Made by a program: the position numbers and the translations under genes
DNA from: Roseovarius sp. W115
Lineage (GTDB): Bacteria; Pseudomonadota; Alphaproteobacteria; Rhodobacterales; Rhodobacteraceae
Assembly (NCBI RefSeq): GCF_032842945.2
Contig: NZ_CP146606.1
Span: 1,926,501-1,990,500, forward strand
Length of the DNA: 64,000 nt
Reading direction: 5' to 3'
The notes under the pieces: generated by a model
What the model was told of the DNA's origin: nothing
What the model saw: the letters and a program-made list of their open reading frames with translations, nothing else
The model's database searches: none
In this document: positions 1-9,273 of the stretch, one piece after another
How the letters are laid out: every line of letters begins with the position of its first letter
How positions within the stretch are numbered: the first letter of the stretch is position 1

Positions 1-33
1 TTGCAAGCCCTGCCCGAGGTGCTGGGCCTATGA
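1..33 (+). CDS. C-terminal end of an upstream gene (partial), possibly an M17 aminopeptidase
   Basis: The first ten codons read LQALPEVLGL and then TGA. The stop overlaps the ATG at 30 of the next gene (ATGA), so the two are probably cotranscribed. A tail of this kind followed by an NlpC/P60 gene fits the M17 leucyl aminopeptidase that often precedes it in Rhodobacterales. Ten residues cannot prove the family, so this is inference from gene order. Confidence 0.4.
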   Translation: MQALPEVLGL

Positions 34-898
34 ACGACCGGCGGCGCACACCATTTAACGGCAAGGTAGCAGCTGCGCATCTTAAGGGCCTTGTCGATGC
101 AGATCGCTATGTTGAGGCGGAACCGAAACATGTCGCGGTTGTTACTGCCGACTTGTGCACCGAACCGGGTGGTGCCAGAGATCGCCAGCTTCTGCGTGGC
201 GAGGCGTTCATGTGTCTAGATGTGCAAGAAGCATGGGTTTTTGGGTATGCCGAAAAAGATGGTTACGTCGGGTGGGTCGAGGCGGCCAGCCTCAATGGGC
301 ACCCTTCCGATGTTCCGACGCATCGCGTCGCGTCGGCTCGAAGCTATGGCAAGTCCACGCCAGGTCTGAAGGAGATGGGTCGCGTGACCCCCTTCCGTTT
401 GATGCCCGCCTTGCTGTGGTCGACGAAATCGATGGATGGTCACGGATCGCATGGGGGCGCGGTACTCTGCCGCGTGACCTGTATGTTCCGTCCAAACATC
501 TCGTGCGTCTGGATTTTGCAGCAGAAGATCCCATCGCAGTCGCCGAACTCTTTCTTGGAACGCCTTATCTTTGGGGTGGCAATTCCGCGTTTGGCATTGA
601 TTGTTCGGGTCTTATTCAAGCAGCGTGCGTTGCATGTGATGTCGCGTGTCCGGGAGACAGTGACATGCAGGCGGTCGAATTGGGTGTTGAACTGCCTGAA
701 GACGCGCCACTCAAGCGCGGTGACTTGATATTCTGGAGCGGTCATGTGGCCTGGGTTGTCAATCCTGACAAGATTTTGCACGCCAATGCCCATCACATGG
801 CCGTCGTACACGAGCCGCTCAAGTCCGCGATTGCGCGGATTGAGACGCAAGGCGGTGGGCCGGTGACCGCCCGCAAGCGACTGGAGATACCAACATGA
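30..898 (+). pseudogene. NlpC/P60 (C40) cell-wall peptidase, interrupted by a one-base frameshift
   Basis: The family consists of papain-like cysteine peptidases that cut peptidoglycan stem peptides. The ATG at 30 opens an N-terminal SH3-like region (YVGWVEAASL). The frame breaks near a CCCCC run at 388-392. Reading resumes in the frame two bases further on and carries the catalytic half: GIDCSGL with the nucleophile Cys, then SGHVAWV with the His, then HANAHH. One extra C restores a continuous protein of about 289 residues through VTPLPFDARLAVVDE. The stop overlaps the next gene's start (ATGA at 895). It is either a real inactivation or a base lost in sequencing. The flanking operon structure and both domain halves are otherwise intact, which favours a working gene or a very recent lesion. 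Confidence 0.75.
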
Positions 899-1857
899 GC
901 GATCCCTTCTTTCAGCCTGTATCGGGAATGGAATTGCCGCGGTTCGCGGGTGTGCCCACCTTTATGCGCTTGCCGCATGTCTCCAAAGATCATGCCAAAT
1001 ATGGTGACGTTGATGTGGGGTTGATCGGCGTGCCCTGGGACAGTGGCACCACCAACCGTCCCGGCCCACGTCATGGGCCGCGACAGTTAAGGGATGCTTC
1101 GACCATGATCCGGGCGCAGCACGCGGTGAACGGCGTGCGTCCCTTTGAGGCGCTGAACTGTGCTGATTTGGGAGATGTCGGGCCGAACCCGGCGGATATC
1201 GAAGACAGCATGGCGCGGATCACCGCATTTTACGGCGATGTACTGTCCTCTGGAATAAAGCCACTGACGGCAGGGGGCGATCATCTAACGTCGCTGCCTA
1301 TCCTCAGGGCCGTGGCCAAAGATGGCCCGGTTGGCATGATCCATTTCGACAGCCACACGGATCTCTTTCACAGCTACTTTGGCGGGCAGATGTACACCCA
1401 CGGCACACCGTTCCGGCGCGCTGTGGAAGAGGGGCTTTTGGACCCCAAACGCGTCGTTCAAATCGGCTTGCGCGGCAGTATGTATGACGAGGAAGACCGT
1501 GATTTTGCCGCAGCTGAGGGCATTCGCCTGATCTTGATCGAAGAGTTTTTCGCACGCGGGGTCGAAGATGTGATGGCCGAGGCGCGCGAGATTGCCGGTG
1601 AGGGTGCGACTTACATCAGCTACGACATCGACTTTGTGGACCCGACATTTGCACCCGGGACTGGCACTCCCGAGGTGGGTGGCCCGAATAGTTTTCAGGC
1701 GCTTCAGGTGTGTCGTGAATTGGCCGGGGTGAACATCGTTGGGGCGGACATGGTTGAGGTCTCACCACCCTTCGACAGCTCTGGTAATACGGCTTTTCTG
1801 GGCGTGTCGATCATGTTCGAAATTCTGTGTGTCATGGCCATGCAGAGCGCCGCATGA
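895..1857 (+). CDS. speB: Agmatinase-family ureohydrolase
   Basis: This manganese enzyme of the arginase/agmatinase superfamily hydrolyses a guanidino compound to urea and an amine. Metal-site motifs are complete: GGDH at residues 127-130, DSHTD at 152-156 and SYDIDFVDP at 242-250. The length of 320 residues is normal for the family. The start ATG overlaps the preceding stop, and its own stop overlaps the following methyltransferase start (ATGA at 1854), so it sits mid-operon. Agmatine is the usual substrate, but guanidinobutyrate or guanidinopropionate hydrolases share these motifs, so the substrate is not settled. Confidence 0.85.
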   Translation: MSDPFFQPVSGMELPRFAGVPTFMRLPHVSKDHAKYGDVDVGLIGVPWDSGTTNRPGPRHGPRQLRDASTMIRAQHAVNGVRPFEALNCADLGDVGPNPADIEDSMARITAFYGDVLSSGIKPLTAGGDHLTSLPILRAVAKDGPVGMIHFDSHTDLFHSYFGGQMYTHGTPFRRAVEEGLLDPKRVVQIGLRGSMYDEEDRDFAAAEGIRLILIEEFFARGVEDVMAEAREIAGEGATYISYDIDFVDPTFAPGTGTPEVGGPNSFQALQVCRELAGVNIVGADMVEVSPPFDSSGNTAFLGVSIMFEILCVMAMQSAA

Positions 1858-2711
1858 GTGAGATTGCCAACACAGATCAGGCTGAATACTGGTCTGGGCC
1901 TTCCGGTCAGAAATGGGTTCAGAAGCAGGATATGTTTGATACCTTGATGACGCCGGTGCTCGAGGTGCTTCTGGCCAGAGCGGGCATAAAATCAGGTCAA
2001 AAGGTTCTGGATATCGGATGTGGGACGGGTGCCAGCCTGTTACAGCTTGCCGGCGTTGTGGGACCATCAGGGCATGTGACGGGTGTTGATGTTTCAACTC
2101 CAATGCTGGCAATGGCGCGCGGACGCATCGAGACTGCGGGGCTGGACAATGTGACATGTATTGAGGCCGACGCGCAGGTGTATAACCTTGGCTCAATGGC
2201 CGTGGACCAAATTGTTTCACGCTTTGGCGTCATGTTTTTCGAAGACCCCTATGCCGCCTTTGCCAACATTGCCACGGCCCTTGCACCGGGTGGAACCATA
2301 ACCTTCATCACCTGGGCCGGACTGCCAGAAAACCCTTGGTTTCGCCTGCCCATCGAATTTGCCAAAGCGCGCGTCGGGTCACCGCCGTCCCCTGATCCCC
2401 GTGCACCTGGTCCGATGGCGTTCAGTGAACAGGACTATGTAAAGGACATCTTGACCCAGGCTGGGTTTCGGAACGTCACGGCAGAGACTGTGCGGCCCAA
2501 TCTTACGCCTTTGGGTAGCTTACCTGACGTTGCTGACTTTGCGGGGCGCGAAGGGCCGGCCAGCAGGATTGTCAACGATATGGGCGGATCGGACGATGAT
2601 GTGTTGGCCATTGTCTCTGACCTTGAAAACGCGATGCGTGATTTCGACACGAGGGACGGTGTGCGTATTCCTGCGAAACTTAATCTGTTCAGCGCGTCCG
2701 CAGCTGATTGA
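1854..2711 (+). CDS. Class I SAM-dependent methyltransferase
   Basis: A 285-residue protein with SAM-binding motif I (VLDIGCGTGA, residues 51-60), an acidic motif II after GHVTGVDVS, and a later ITWAG region typical of UbiE/Coq5-like methyltransferases. I chose the ATG at 1854 because it overlaps the agmatinase stop; an in-frame codon at 1827 would run 31 bases into that gene. The 3' end overlaps the convergent transglycosylase gene by 23 bases. The substrate is not predictable from sequence. A link to the neighbouring ureohydrolase is only positional. Confidence 0.75.
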   Translation: MSEIANTDQAEYWSGPSGQKWVQKQDMFDTLMTPVLEVLLARAGIKSGQKVLDIGCGTGASLLQLAGVVGPSGHVTGVDVSTPMLAMARGRIETAGLDNVTCIEADAQVYNLGSMAVDQIVSRFGVMFFEDPYAAFANIATALAPGGTITFITWAGLPENPWFRLPIEFAKARVGSPPSPDPRAPGPMAFSEQDYVKDILTQAGFRNVTAETVRPNLTPLGSLPDVADFAGREGPASRIVNDMGGSDDDVLAIVSDLENAMRDFDTRDGVRIPAKLNLFSASAAD

Positions 2712-4044
2712 GCAATGTGCGTGATGGGTGCCCGTCGGCCTTGGTGCCGATGGATTGCTGGTAAGCAATAATGGATTTGCGGGTGTTCGGTCCGATCAAT
2801 CCGTCAATTTTTTCAAGCGGATACCCTTTGCGTTTGAGAATACGCTGGATTTCCTTGCGCTCTTCAAAGCTGACTGGCTCATAGCCGCGGGGCCAACTGG
2901 CCTGAATTTCAGGCCGGCCTGCGATACGGTCAGCCAGATGGCCTACGCCAATCGCATAGGCATCGGCGTTGTTATAGCGCTTGATCACGTCGAAATTGGC
3001 AAAAACCATGAAGGACGCGCCTTGAGGACCTGCCGGTTGCAGGATGCGTGCCGCGCCATAGTCCCTCACCGCGCGTCCATCTATGCCCACAACGCCTCGG
3101 CTGGCCCAGTCCGATGGCATGCGTTTGGTTTTGCCGAATCGCGCCCCATTGGGTACGCGGACCTCAACACCCCAGGGCATGCCTTTGCGCCAGCCAAACC
3201 GCTTGAGATAGGCGGCGGTGGAGGCCAAAGCATCGGAAGGGTCTTTTGACCAGATGTCGCGCTTGCCATCGCCAGTGAAATCCACGGCATAGGCTTCATA
3301 GGAGGTGGGAATGAATTGGGTGTGTCCCATGGCTCCAGCCCACGAGCCCTTGAAGTTCTGGGGTGTGACATCCCCCGATTGCAGAATTTTCAACGCGGCG
3401 ATGAGCTGTTTTTCGAAAAACGCCCCGCGCCGTCCATCAAAAGCCAGTGTTGAGAGCGCCTCAATGACCGGAATGTCACCGGTGCGAGAGCCGTATCGGC
3501 TTTCCAGACCCCACACGGCGGTGATCACTTCTTTCTCGACGCCATAGGCTTGTTCAATTCGTTTGAGTGCACGGTTGTGGCGGCGCAGGGCCTTGCGACC
3601 CAGATCAACACGCTCCGGCGAGGCCGCGCTGTCGAGGTAGTCCCAAATCTGGCGCTTGAACTCGGCTTGATTGCGATCTTTTGAGATCACGTCCGCATTG
3701 TAGGTCACGCCTCGGAACGCTCGGTCCAAAATGGCATTGCTGATCCCTGCGGACCGCGCCCGACTGCGAAAGCCGCGCACCCACTGGTCGAAAGCAGGGT
3801 TTGAGGCGACAACGGTGAGAGCTTCAGGTGTCTGCGCAACCGCCGATAGCCCATCAGGACGTGCCTTGGGCCGCAGGCTGCGTGCCAATGACGCTTTGAT
3901 CACGGTCTCCGGCTCTGCTGTGGCAACGGCAGGTTCCGCCACGGGCCGGACCTGAGGTCGCAGCGAAGATTCCACCGGTGTAGCCGGTGCGATATTAGCA
4001 AGCGACGCGGCAAGTGCCGCGGTGACAAGGCGTTTGGTATACAT
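2689..4044 (-). CDS. Lytic murein transglycosylase (MltB-like) with peptidoglycan-binding domain
   Basis: A 451-residue exported enzyme expected to cleave the glycan strand to 1,6-anhydro-muropeptides in the periplasm. It has a short signal region (residues 1-20) and a proline-rich linker with two SLRPxxRP motifs (27-34 and 56-63). The SLT_2 catalytic domain follows (about 80-360; GLESRYGS contains the catalytic Glu, then WAGAMGHTQFIPTSY). A C-terminal peptidoglycan-binding domain carries LIGPNTRKSIIAYQ. The AAGGGG upstream of the ATG is a usable ribosome site. The gene stands alone on the minus strand, convergent with the methyltransferase. Confidence 0.88.
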   Translation of the reverse strand: MYTKRLVTAALAASLANIAPATPVESSLRPQVRPVAEPAVATAEPETVIKASLARSLRPKARPDGLSAVAQTPEALTVVASNPAFDQWVRGFRSRARSAGISNAILDRAFRGVTYNADVISKDRNQAEFKRQIWDYLDSAASPERVDLGRKALRRHNRALKRIEQAYGVEKEVITAVWGLESRYGSRTGDIPVIEALSTLAFDGRRGAFFEKQLIAALKILQSGDVTPQNFKGSWAGAMGHTQFIPTSYEAYAVDFTGDGKRDIWSKDPSDALASTAAYLKRFGWRKGMPWGVEVRVPNGARFGKTKRMPSDWASRGVVGIDGRAVRDYGAARILQPAGPQGASFMVFANFDVIKRYNNADAYAIGVGHLADRIAGRPEIQASWPRGYEPVSFEERKEIQRILKRKGYPLEKIDGLIGPNTRKSIIAYQQSIGTKADGHPSRTLLNQLRTR

Positions 4045-4130
4045 GCTCGACCCCTTTTCGGGTTTTTCTTATTGTAGCTTGAAAGAGGAGTTCCTCAAAG
4101 ACGTCAATTAAAGATGTCGCGAGGGTTCGC

Positions 4131-4835
4131 CTATGATGCCGGGCCAGCGTCGCAACTTTCGCCCATCTTCGCCAGATAGTCGCGCAGCATGGAGACACGT
4201 CTGGGACGAAATGAAGCTCCGGTTAACTCCAGACTTCGCATACGATCCAGACGGAATGCACGGAAGTCTTGGCGCAGGTGGCACCATGCCAGCAGACACA
4301 AAGAGGCCTGCATGAAAACTACGGACAAAGGATCAACCTCGCGTGAGGTTTCACGATCTTCGGCATCTGTATACTCAAAGCGGATGGTTTTTTCGTCCCA
4401 AGTGGCTTTGCGGAGCACTGCGGCGTCGATGCCAGGCTCGGGAAGAGGCCGGAAGCTGACCGCGTTGAGAACTGCATGTTCCAATCTGTGTGCTTGGCTG
4501 GCAGGCAAGCGCGCGCGCAGTTTTGCCAAGGCCGAATTGGCGGCTTGCGCCAACGTGCTGTCTCCAACCTCGCTCACTTCGCGAAGCCCAAAAACCAGCG
4601 CCTCAAGCTCATCATCATCAAAGCTAAGAGGTGGCAGAGCGGCGTCTTCGACCAGTGTGTAACCAAAACCGGACGCTCCATCGATCACCGCTCCCAGACC
4701 GCGCAGGGCGTCAATGTCCCGGTAAATCGTGCGTGGGGTGACATCCATGAGTTCGGCCAGCCGCGTCGCTGTTGCGGGCGGTGGCAAACTGCGCAAGGTT
4801 TGCATGAGTTGGAACAATCGGGTCGTGCGGCTCAT
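4131..4835 (-). CDS. YafY-type transcriptional regulator (HTH plus WYL domain)
   Basis: A 234-residue regulator. The N-terminal winged HTH_11 domain (residues 5-60, TRLAELMDVTPRTIYRDIDAL) is followed by a WYL-type ligand domain (about 130-215, RFEYTDAED to FRLDRM). WYL domains sense nucleic acid or other ligands in related proteins; the ligand here is unknown. A palindrome 23-39 bases upstream of the ATG (4858-4874) is a likely self-operator. The length is normal for the family. Confidence 0.82.
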   Translation of the reverse strand: MSRTTRLFQLMQTLRSLPPPATATRLAELMDVTPRTIYRDIDALRGLGAVIDGASGFGYTLVEDAALPPLSFDDDELEALVFGLREVSEVGDSTLAQAANSALAKLRARLPASQAHRLEHAVLNAVSFRPLPEPGIDAAVLRKATWDEKTIRFEYTDAEDRETSREVDPLSVVFMQASLCLLAWCHLRQDFRAFRLDRMRSLELTGASFRPRRVSMLRDYLAKMGESCDAGPAS

Positions 4836-4857
4836 GGGCGGACTATGCCTGAAGGTG

Positions 4858-4874
4858 CTGACAATTTGTGTCAG
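4858..4874. promoter_or_regulatory. Palindromic operator upstream of the WYL regulator
   Basis: CTGACA-atttg-TGTCAG is a perfect 6-bp inverted repeat with a 5-base spacer. It extends to 8 of 9 matches as GTGCTGACA/TGTCAGTAC. It lies just upstream of the regulator start at 4835, consistent with autoregulation. Binding is inferred, not shown. Confidence 0.5.
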
Positions 4875-4913
4875 TACATCACCACGGGCTCGAATGGGAA
4901 AGGTTTTGCCGTC

Positions 4914-7181
4914 TTACCGCCGTTTGCGCGAGACCTTGCGCTTCACCTTTGCGGTTTTCTTTTTGTCCCGCGCAAGTTTGCGCTTGGGCCCAGACCCACG
5001 GCGTCCGCCCCGGGGTTTTGAAGTGTTCGGTGTGATGTTCTCACCGTCCAGCCGCACCAGATCCAGAGCGAGACCGCCGGTCACAGGGGCTGCTTCGGCC
5101 AGGCGCACAACAACCCGTTGTCCGAGACCTATGGTCAGTCCAGTGTCTTCTCCCATCAAGGTGCCCGCATCACGATCAAAACGGAAATACTCACGCCCCA
5201 AAGCGCGCATCGGGATCAGCCCGTCCGCCCCGGTCTCATCGAGTCGTACAAAGGCACCAAATTTCGCGATACCACTGATCCGCCCTGTAAATTCATCGCC
5301 AATCCGCTCTGACAGAAAGGCCGCGAGGTAGCGGTCGTTGGTATCCCGTTCAGCGGTCATCGAACGACGTTCGGTTTCCGAGATATGCTCCCCAGTGCCT
5401 TGCAGGCGCTCCTCGTCCTCACGGCTCAACCCGTCCTCTCCCCAGCCATGGGAGGAGATCAGCGCGCGATGCACGATCAGGTCGGCATAGCGGCGGATGG
5501 GCGAGGTGAAATGCGCGTATGACTGAAGTGCCAGACCAAAGTGACCAAAATTGGCAGGCGCATAATAGGCTTGGGTCATGGCGCGCAGCGTGGCGAGGTT
5601 CACGGTTTCGGCGTGATCTGTGCCAACAGCACCTTTGAGAAGCTGATTGATATGCGAGGTCTTGAGCACTTGCCCTTTGGCCAGTGTCAGACCCGCTGCA
5701 TCGGCCACGTCTCGCAATGTATCAAGCTTTTCGGGCGGAGGTTCTTCATGGACCCGAAACAGCAGTGCGGATTTCTCGGCGATAAGCGTCTCAGCTGCCG
5801 CGACATTCGCCAACACCATCATATCTTCGATCAGGCGATGCGCATCGAGCCGTTCAGAAAAGTTCACTGAAACAACCTTACCTTCATCGCTCAGCACGAC
5901 TTTGCGTTCGGGCAGGTCCAGATCGAGCGGTTGCCGTCGCTTGCGTGCCTCGGTGAGGGCTGCATGGGCGTCGTAAAGCGGAGTAATTACGCTATCCATC
6001 AAAGGGGTGCATTTATCGTTTGGTGCGCCGTCGCGGGCCTCCTGCACCTCTTTGTAGTTGAGCGAAGCCGCCGAGCGCATGAGGCCGCGCACAAAGTGAT
6101 GGCCGATCTTGTCCCCATGTGCATTTATTTGCATCCGAACCGCGATGCAGGCACGCGGTACGCCTTCATGCAACGAACACAGATCCCCGGAGAGCCGGTC
6201 TGGCAACATCGGGACAACGCGGTCTGGGAAATAGCTGGAATTGCCGCGCTTGCGGGCCTCGGCATCAAGGGCCGAGCTGGAAGTGACGTAGTGAGCGACA
6301 TCAGCAATGGCGACCCAGATGACATAGCCGCCTTCGTTTTTTGGATCATCATCCTCATGCGCCCAAACCGCATCGTCATGGTCGCGTGCATCGGCGGGAT
6401 CAATTGTCACCAATGGCATATCGCGCATGTCTTCGCGACCTTTGAGGCCCGCCGGTTTCTTGGCATCTGCTTCCGCGATCACGTCGTCTGGAAAATCGTC
6501 GGGGATGCCATGTTGGTGAATGGCGATGAGGGAAACTGCCTTCGGTGCTGTCGGGTCACCGAGCCGGTCCAGGATGCGCGCGCGAGGCAGGCCCATGCGA
6601 TCCTTCGGGCCGGCCTGTTCGGCCTCGACCAACTCACCGTCCTTTGCCCCGGCTGTGGCACCCGCAGCAACGACCCATTCCTTGCCGTCACCCTTGTCGA
6701 TGGGCATGATCCGTCCGCCCTCAGCACGTTTGCGGAATATGCCCAGAATTTTGCGTGGGTTGGTCCCAATCCTCCGAATGAGCCTCGCTTCATATTGATG
6801 CGCTTCGCCCTTTACTTCTTGCAAGCGAGCTAAGATGCGTTCGCCCGGAGCCATCGCTGGATCGGAGGCGCGTGGGACAAGCATCACAACAGGCTCCTTA
6901 CCCTCGCCGTGCCATTCCAAAGGCCGTGCTAGTAGCTCACCATCCGGGGTCTGGTCGTTGATCTGCAGGATACTCACCGGCGGCAATTTGTCGGGATCGC
7001 GATAGGTCTTCTTGCGCTTCTCCAGATGCCCTTCGGTTTCTAGCTCTTTCAGAATGCGCTTGAGGTCAATACGCGCAGCCCCCTTGATGCCAAATGCCTT
7101 GGCGATGTCGCGCTTGGATGTAAGCGTCGGGTTGTCGGCGATCCATTGCAGGATCTCGGGTTTGGTGGGCAGGGTACTCAT
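4914..7181 (-). CDS. rnr: Ribonuclease R
   Basis: A 755-residue 3'-5' exoribonuclease that degrades structured RNA and helps in rRNA and mRNA turnover. The domain order is an N-terminal winged helix (residues 1-70), cold-shock/OB folds, the RNB catalytic domain with the metal-binding aspartates in DPADARDHDDA, then an S1 domain (FTGRISGIAKFGAFVRL). A strongly basic Lys/Arg tail follows. The gene begins 33 bases after the DUF2064 stop and is probably in the dapE operon. The length matches alphaproteobacterial RNase R. Confidence 0.95.
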   Translation of the reverse strand: MSTLPTKPEILQWIADNPTLTSKRDIAKAFGIKGAARIDLKRILKELETEGHLEKRKKTYRDPDKLPPVSILQINDQTPDGELLARPLEWHGEGKEPVVMLVPRASDPAMAPGERILARLQEVKGEAHQYEARLIRRIGTNPRKILGIFRKRAEGGRIMPIDKGDGKEWVVAAGATAGAKDGELVEAEQAGPKDRMGLPRARILDRLGDPTAPKAVSLIAIHQHGIPDDFPDDVIAEADAKKPAGLKGREDMRDMPLVTIDPADARDHDDAVWAHEDDDPKNEGGYVIWVAIADVAHYVTSSSALDAEARKRGNSSYFPDRVVPMLPDRLSGDLCSLHEGVPRACIAVRMQINAHGDKIGHHFVRGLMRSAASLNYKEVQEARDGAPNDKCTPLMDSVITPLYDAHAALTEARKRRQPLDLDLPERKVVLSDEGKVVSVNFSERLDAHRLIEDMMVLANVAAAETLIAEKSALLFRVHEEPPPEKLDTLRDVADAAGLTLAKGQVLKTSHINQLLKGAVGTDHAETVNLATLRAMTQAYYAPANFGHFGLALQSYAHFTSPIRRYADLIVHRALISSHGWGEDGLSREDEERLQGTGEHISETERRSMTAERDTNDRYLAAFLSERIGDEFTGRISGIAKFGAFVRLDETGADGLIPMRALGREYFRFDRDAGTLMGEDTGLTIGLGQRVVVRLAEAAPVTGGLALDLVRLDGENITPNTSKPRGGRRGSGPKRKLARDKKKTAKVKRKVSRKRR

Positions 7182-7214
7182 ACTGGTCGGCCTAACACGA
7201 AGCGGTGCGGGGTT

Positions 7215-7817
7215 CTATCGACGATTGATGGGTTGAAACTTGGCGAGGTCTTCGATGGTATCGATGTCGGGCAGCGTATCAACAAAGCCGATACGCTTGC
7301 CGGGCAGAGTGGCAAGACTGTCGTCCAGTGCGTGATTGGTTGACCAGCGTACGCCTTGGAACATTGTTGACGGTAAGGTGGCATTTGCGCCAGTGCCGAC
7401 CAGCCAGAAACCGCCATCCTCTGCGGGGCCAAAAACGGCATCCTGCGCGCCGAGTGTGTTGAAGGCTTGGGAAACGTGGCGCTGTGAAATGCCCGGAATG
7501 TCGCCTCCGATGAGGCAAACAGGGTTTCGGTCAAACGTGCGCAAAAGCCGCGCCATACGCACACCTAAATCGCCCTGACCTTGCGGTATGCGCGGCAAAT
7601 GGGCGGGCCATGCGCGGGAGGTAAGACCAGTGTAGTCTGGCGCGACAGCAAGGATAATGTTCCAGCGACGGGGTGCATACAGCCTGCGGAGCAGGGCACG
7701 GGATTGATGGCGGAACCACCAGGCCGCATTGGTCATTCCTATGTCGCGACCCAAACGGGTTTTCACCAGCCCCGCGCGTGGTTCTTTCAGCATGACGATC
7801 AGTATAGGTCGCAGCAT
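7215..7817 (-). CDS. DUF2064 (TIGR04282-type) glycosyltransferase-like protein
   Basis: A 200-residue single-domain protein. The start region MLKEPRAGLVKTRLG and the central LIGGDIPG and FGPAEDGGFWLVG motifs resemble nucleotidyltransferase/GT-A folds of the DUF2064 family. Some members are tied to arsenosugar biosynthesis, but no other gene of that pathway is here. The ATG begins 4 bases after the dapE stop, so translation is probably coupled. The function is unassigned. Confidence 0.75.
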   Translation of the reverse strand: MLRPILIVMLKEPRAGLVKTRLGRDIGMTNAAWWFRHQSRALLRRLYAPRRWNIILAVAPDYTGLTSRAWPAHLPRIPQGQGDLGVRMARLLRTFDRNPVCLIGGDIPGISQRHVSQAFNTLGAQDAVFGPAEDGGFWLVGTGANATLPSTMFQGVRWSTNHALDDSLATLPGKRIGFVDTLPDIDTIEDLAKFQPINRR

Positions 7818-7821
7818 GGCT

Positions 7822-8982
7822 CTAGCGGAAATAGTCGGTCAGGATGCGGCGATAGATCGCCTTTAGCTTATGCACGTCAGCGACATTCACGTGTTCATCA
7901 ACCTGATGCATGGATTTGCCGACAAGACCAAATTCGACCACAGGGCAGTGATCTTTGACAAACCGCGCGTCTGATGTGCCGCCTGTTGTGGAAAGATCCG
8001 GCGCGATACCGGTTTCAGCTTTCACAGCGTTGGCAACCATGCTCGAAAGCGCTCCAGGAGGTGTGACAAAGCTTTCACCGGAGACTTTGATTCTAACATC
8101 ACTTTGCACCCCGAACTCTGAGGAAACGTCTTCGATCTGCGACATAAGCCAAGCTGTCAGATTGTCGCTGGAATGCGCATCGTTGAACCGGATGTTCACG
8201 GTGGCGTGGCATTCGGCAGGGATAACATTGGTTGTCGGATTGCCTGTGTCGATGTTTACAACCGCGAGCGTAGACGGGTCAAAGTGATCCGTGCCGCTGT
8301 CCAAGGTGTGCGAGGCCAGTAGGTCTACCAACCGTGCCATGGCCGGAAGTGGATTGCGCGCGCGATGTGGATAGGCGGAATGGCCTTGCACGCCCGTTAG
8401 CGTGATCCAGGCCGACATAGACCCGCGGCGTCCGATCTTGATCATGTCCCCTAAGGTTTCTGGGCAGGTTGGTTCCCCCACAAGGCAGACATCCATTCTT
8501 TCGCCCTGGGCCTGCATCCAGTCCAAAAGCGCCACTGTGCCATCTGTCGCGTCGCCTTCCTCATCGCCAGTTATGGTCAGGACAATAGCGCCGTCCGGAG
8601 GGGTCTCTTTCACGTGATCTATGGCCGCTGCGGCAAAGGCTGCAACACCGGATTTCATATCGGTGGCCCCGCGCCCCCATAGAACACCATCCCTGATCTC
8701 AGCGCCAAAAGGTGGTTTTGTCCAGGCGGCTTCGTCCCCAACGGGAACCACATCTGTATGACCGTTAAACCCAAAACTGCGGGCTGCGCCTTTTTCTCCC
8801 CAGCGTGCAAAAAGATTGCATGTGCCCGCGCGGTCCACGCGCTTGCAATTAAAACCAGCCCTAGACAGTTCGGCTTCCAGCAGCTCAAGTGCGCCACCTT
8901 CCGCAGGCGTGATTGACGGGCAGCGTACAAGTCGAGCAGTGAGGTCTACTGGGTCTACAGAAGCGTGAGAAGAGTGCGACAT
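7822..8982 (-). CDS. dapE: Succinyl-diaminopimelate desuccinylase
   Basis: A zinc M20-family hydrolase that releases LL-diaminopimelate from its N-succinyl form in lysine and peptidoglycan synthesis. Metal-site motifs are present: [29 protein letters not shown] and a C-terminal [14 protein letters not shown]. The start is the ATG at 8982, with AGGA seven bases upstream, rather than an upstream TTG at 9006; this gives 386 residues. dapD of the same pathway lies 3.8 kb away on the same strand, separated by the plus-strand Hint genes. Confidence 0.93.
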   Translation of the reverse strand: MSHSSHASVDPVDLTARLVRCPSITPAEGGALELLEAELSRAGFNCKRVDRAGTCNLFARWGEKGAARSFGFNGHTDVVPVGDEAAWTKPPFGAEIRDGVLWGRGATDMKSGVAAFAAAAIDHVKETPPDGAIVLTITGDEEGDATDGTVALLDWMQAQGERMDVCLVGEPTCPETLGDMIKIGRRGSMSAWITLTGVQGHSAYPHRARNPLPAMARLVDLLASHTLDSGTDHFDPSTLAVVNIDTGNPTTNVIPAECHATVNIRFNDAHSSDNLTAWLMSQIEDVSSEFGVQSDVRIKVSGESFVTPPGALSSMVANAVKAETGIAPDLSTTGGTSDARFVKDHCPVVEFGLVGKSMHQVDEHVNVADVHKLKAIYRRILTDYFR

Positions 8983-9151
8983 GAACCGTCCTATTTGAGT
9001 TTCCAAAGCCCTAGCGTGGAACGGTCAAAACCGCAAATGCCAAGCCATTGATGCAAGCAAGACTCAGAGCAATCTCAAACTGTTCTGAATACTTAACAGC
9101 GCGAAATTTTCATGCTAAGGCATTCAAAAAATAAAGAACCGAGGCAGGACA

Positions 9152-9232
9152 GTGAGCAGTTGGGCGAAAGCCTTTGAAGTGGACGGAACGCAGAATTTCC
9201 GCCCTTCGCATTCCGAAAGCTTTCAGGAATAG
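9152..9232 (+). CDS. Possible 26-residue leader peptide ORF
   Basis: A GTG with AGGACA just upstream opens a 26-codon frame (starts VSSWAKAFEV) that ends at TAG, 41 bases before the Hint gene. The ribosome site is good, but the frame is too short for coding statistics. It may be chance. If real it would be a leader peptide coupled to the hairpin at 9249-9264. Confidence 0.25.
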   Translation: MSSWAKAFEVDGTQNFRPSHSESFQE

Positions 9233-9248
9233 AGACCGTTTACGTCTT

Positions 9249-9264
9249 GCCTCAGCGATGAGGC
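9249..9264 (+). promoter_or_regulatory. Hairpin over the ribosome-binding region of the Hint gene
   Basis: GCCTCA-gcga-TGAGGC is a perfect 6-bp stem with a 4-base loop. Its 3' arm ends nine bases before the ATG at 9274 and contains the GAGG that would serve as Shine-Dalgarno sequence. It could limit translation initiation. This is structural inference only. Confidence 0.4.
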
Positions 9265-9273
9265 GGAAGACAC

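Noticed and set aside
4046..4072. Possible terminator ACCC-N-GGGT with T-run before the transglycosylase gene
   Set aside because: Only a 4-bp stem, on the strand opposite to the gene; not supported.
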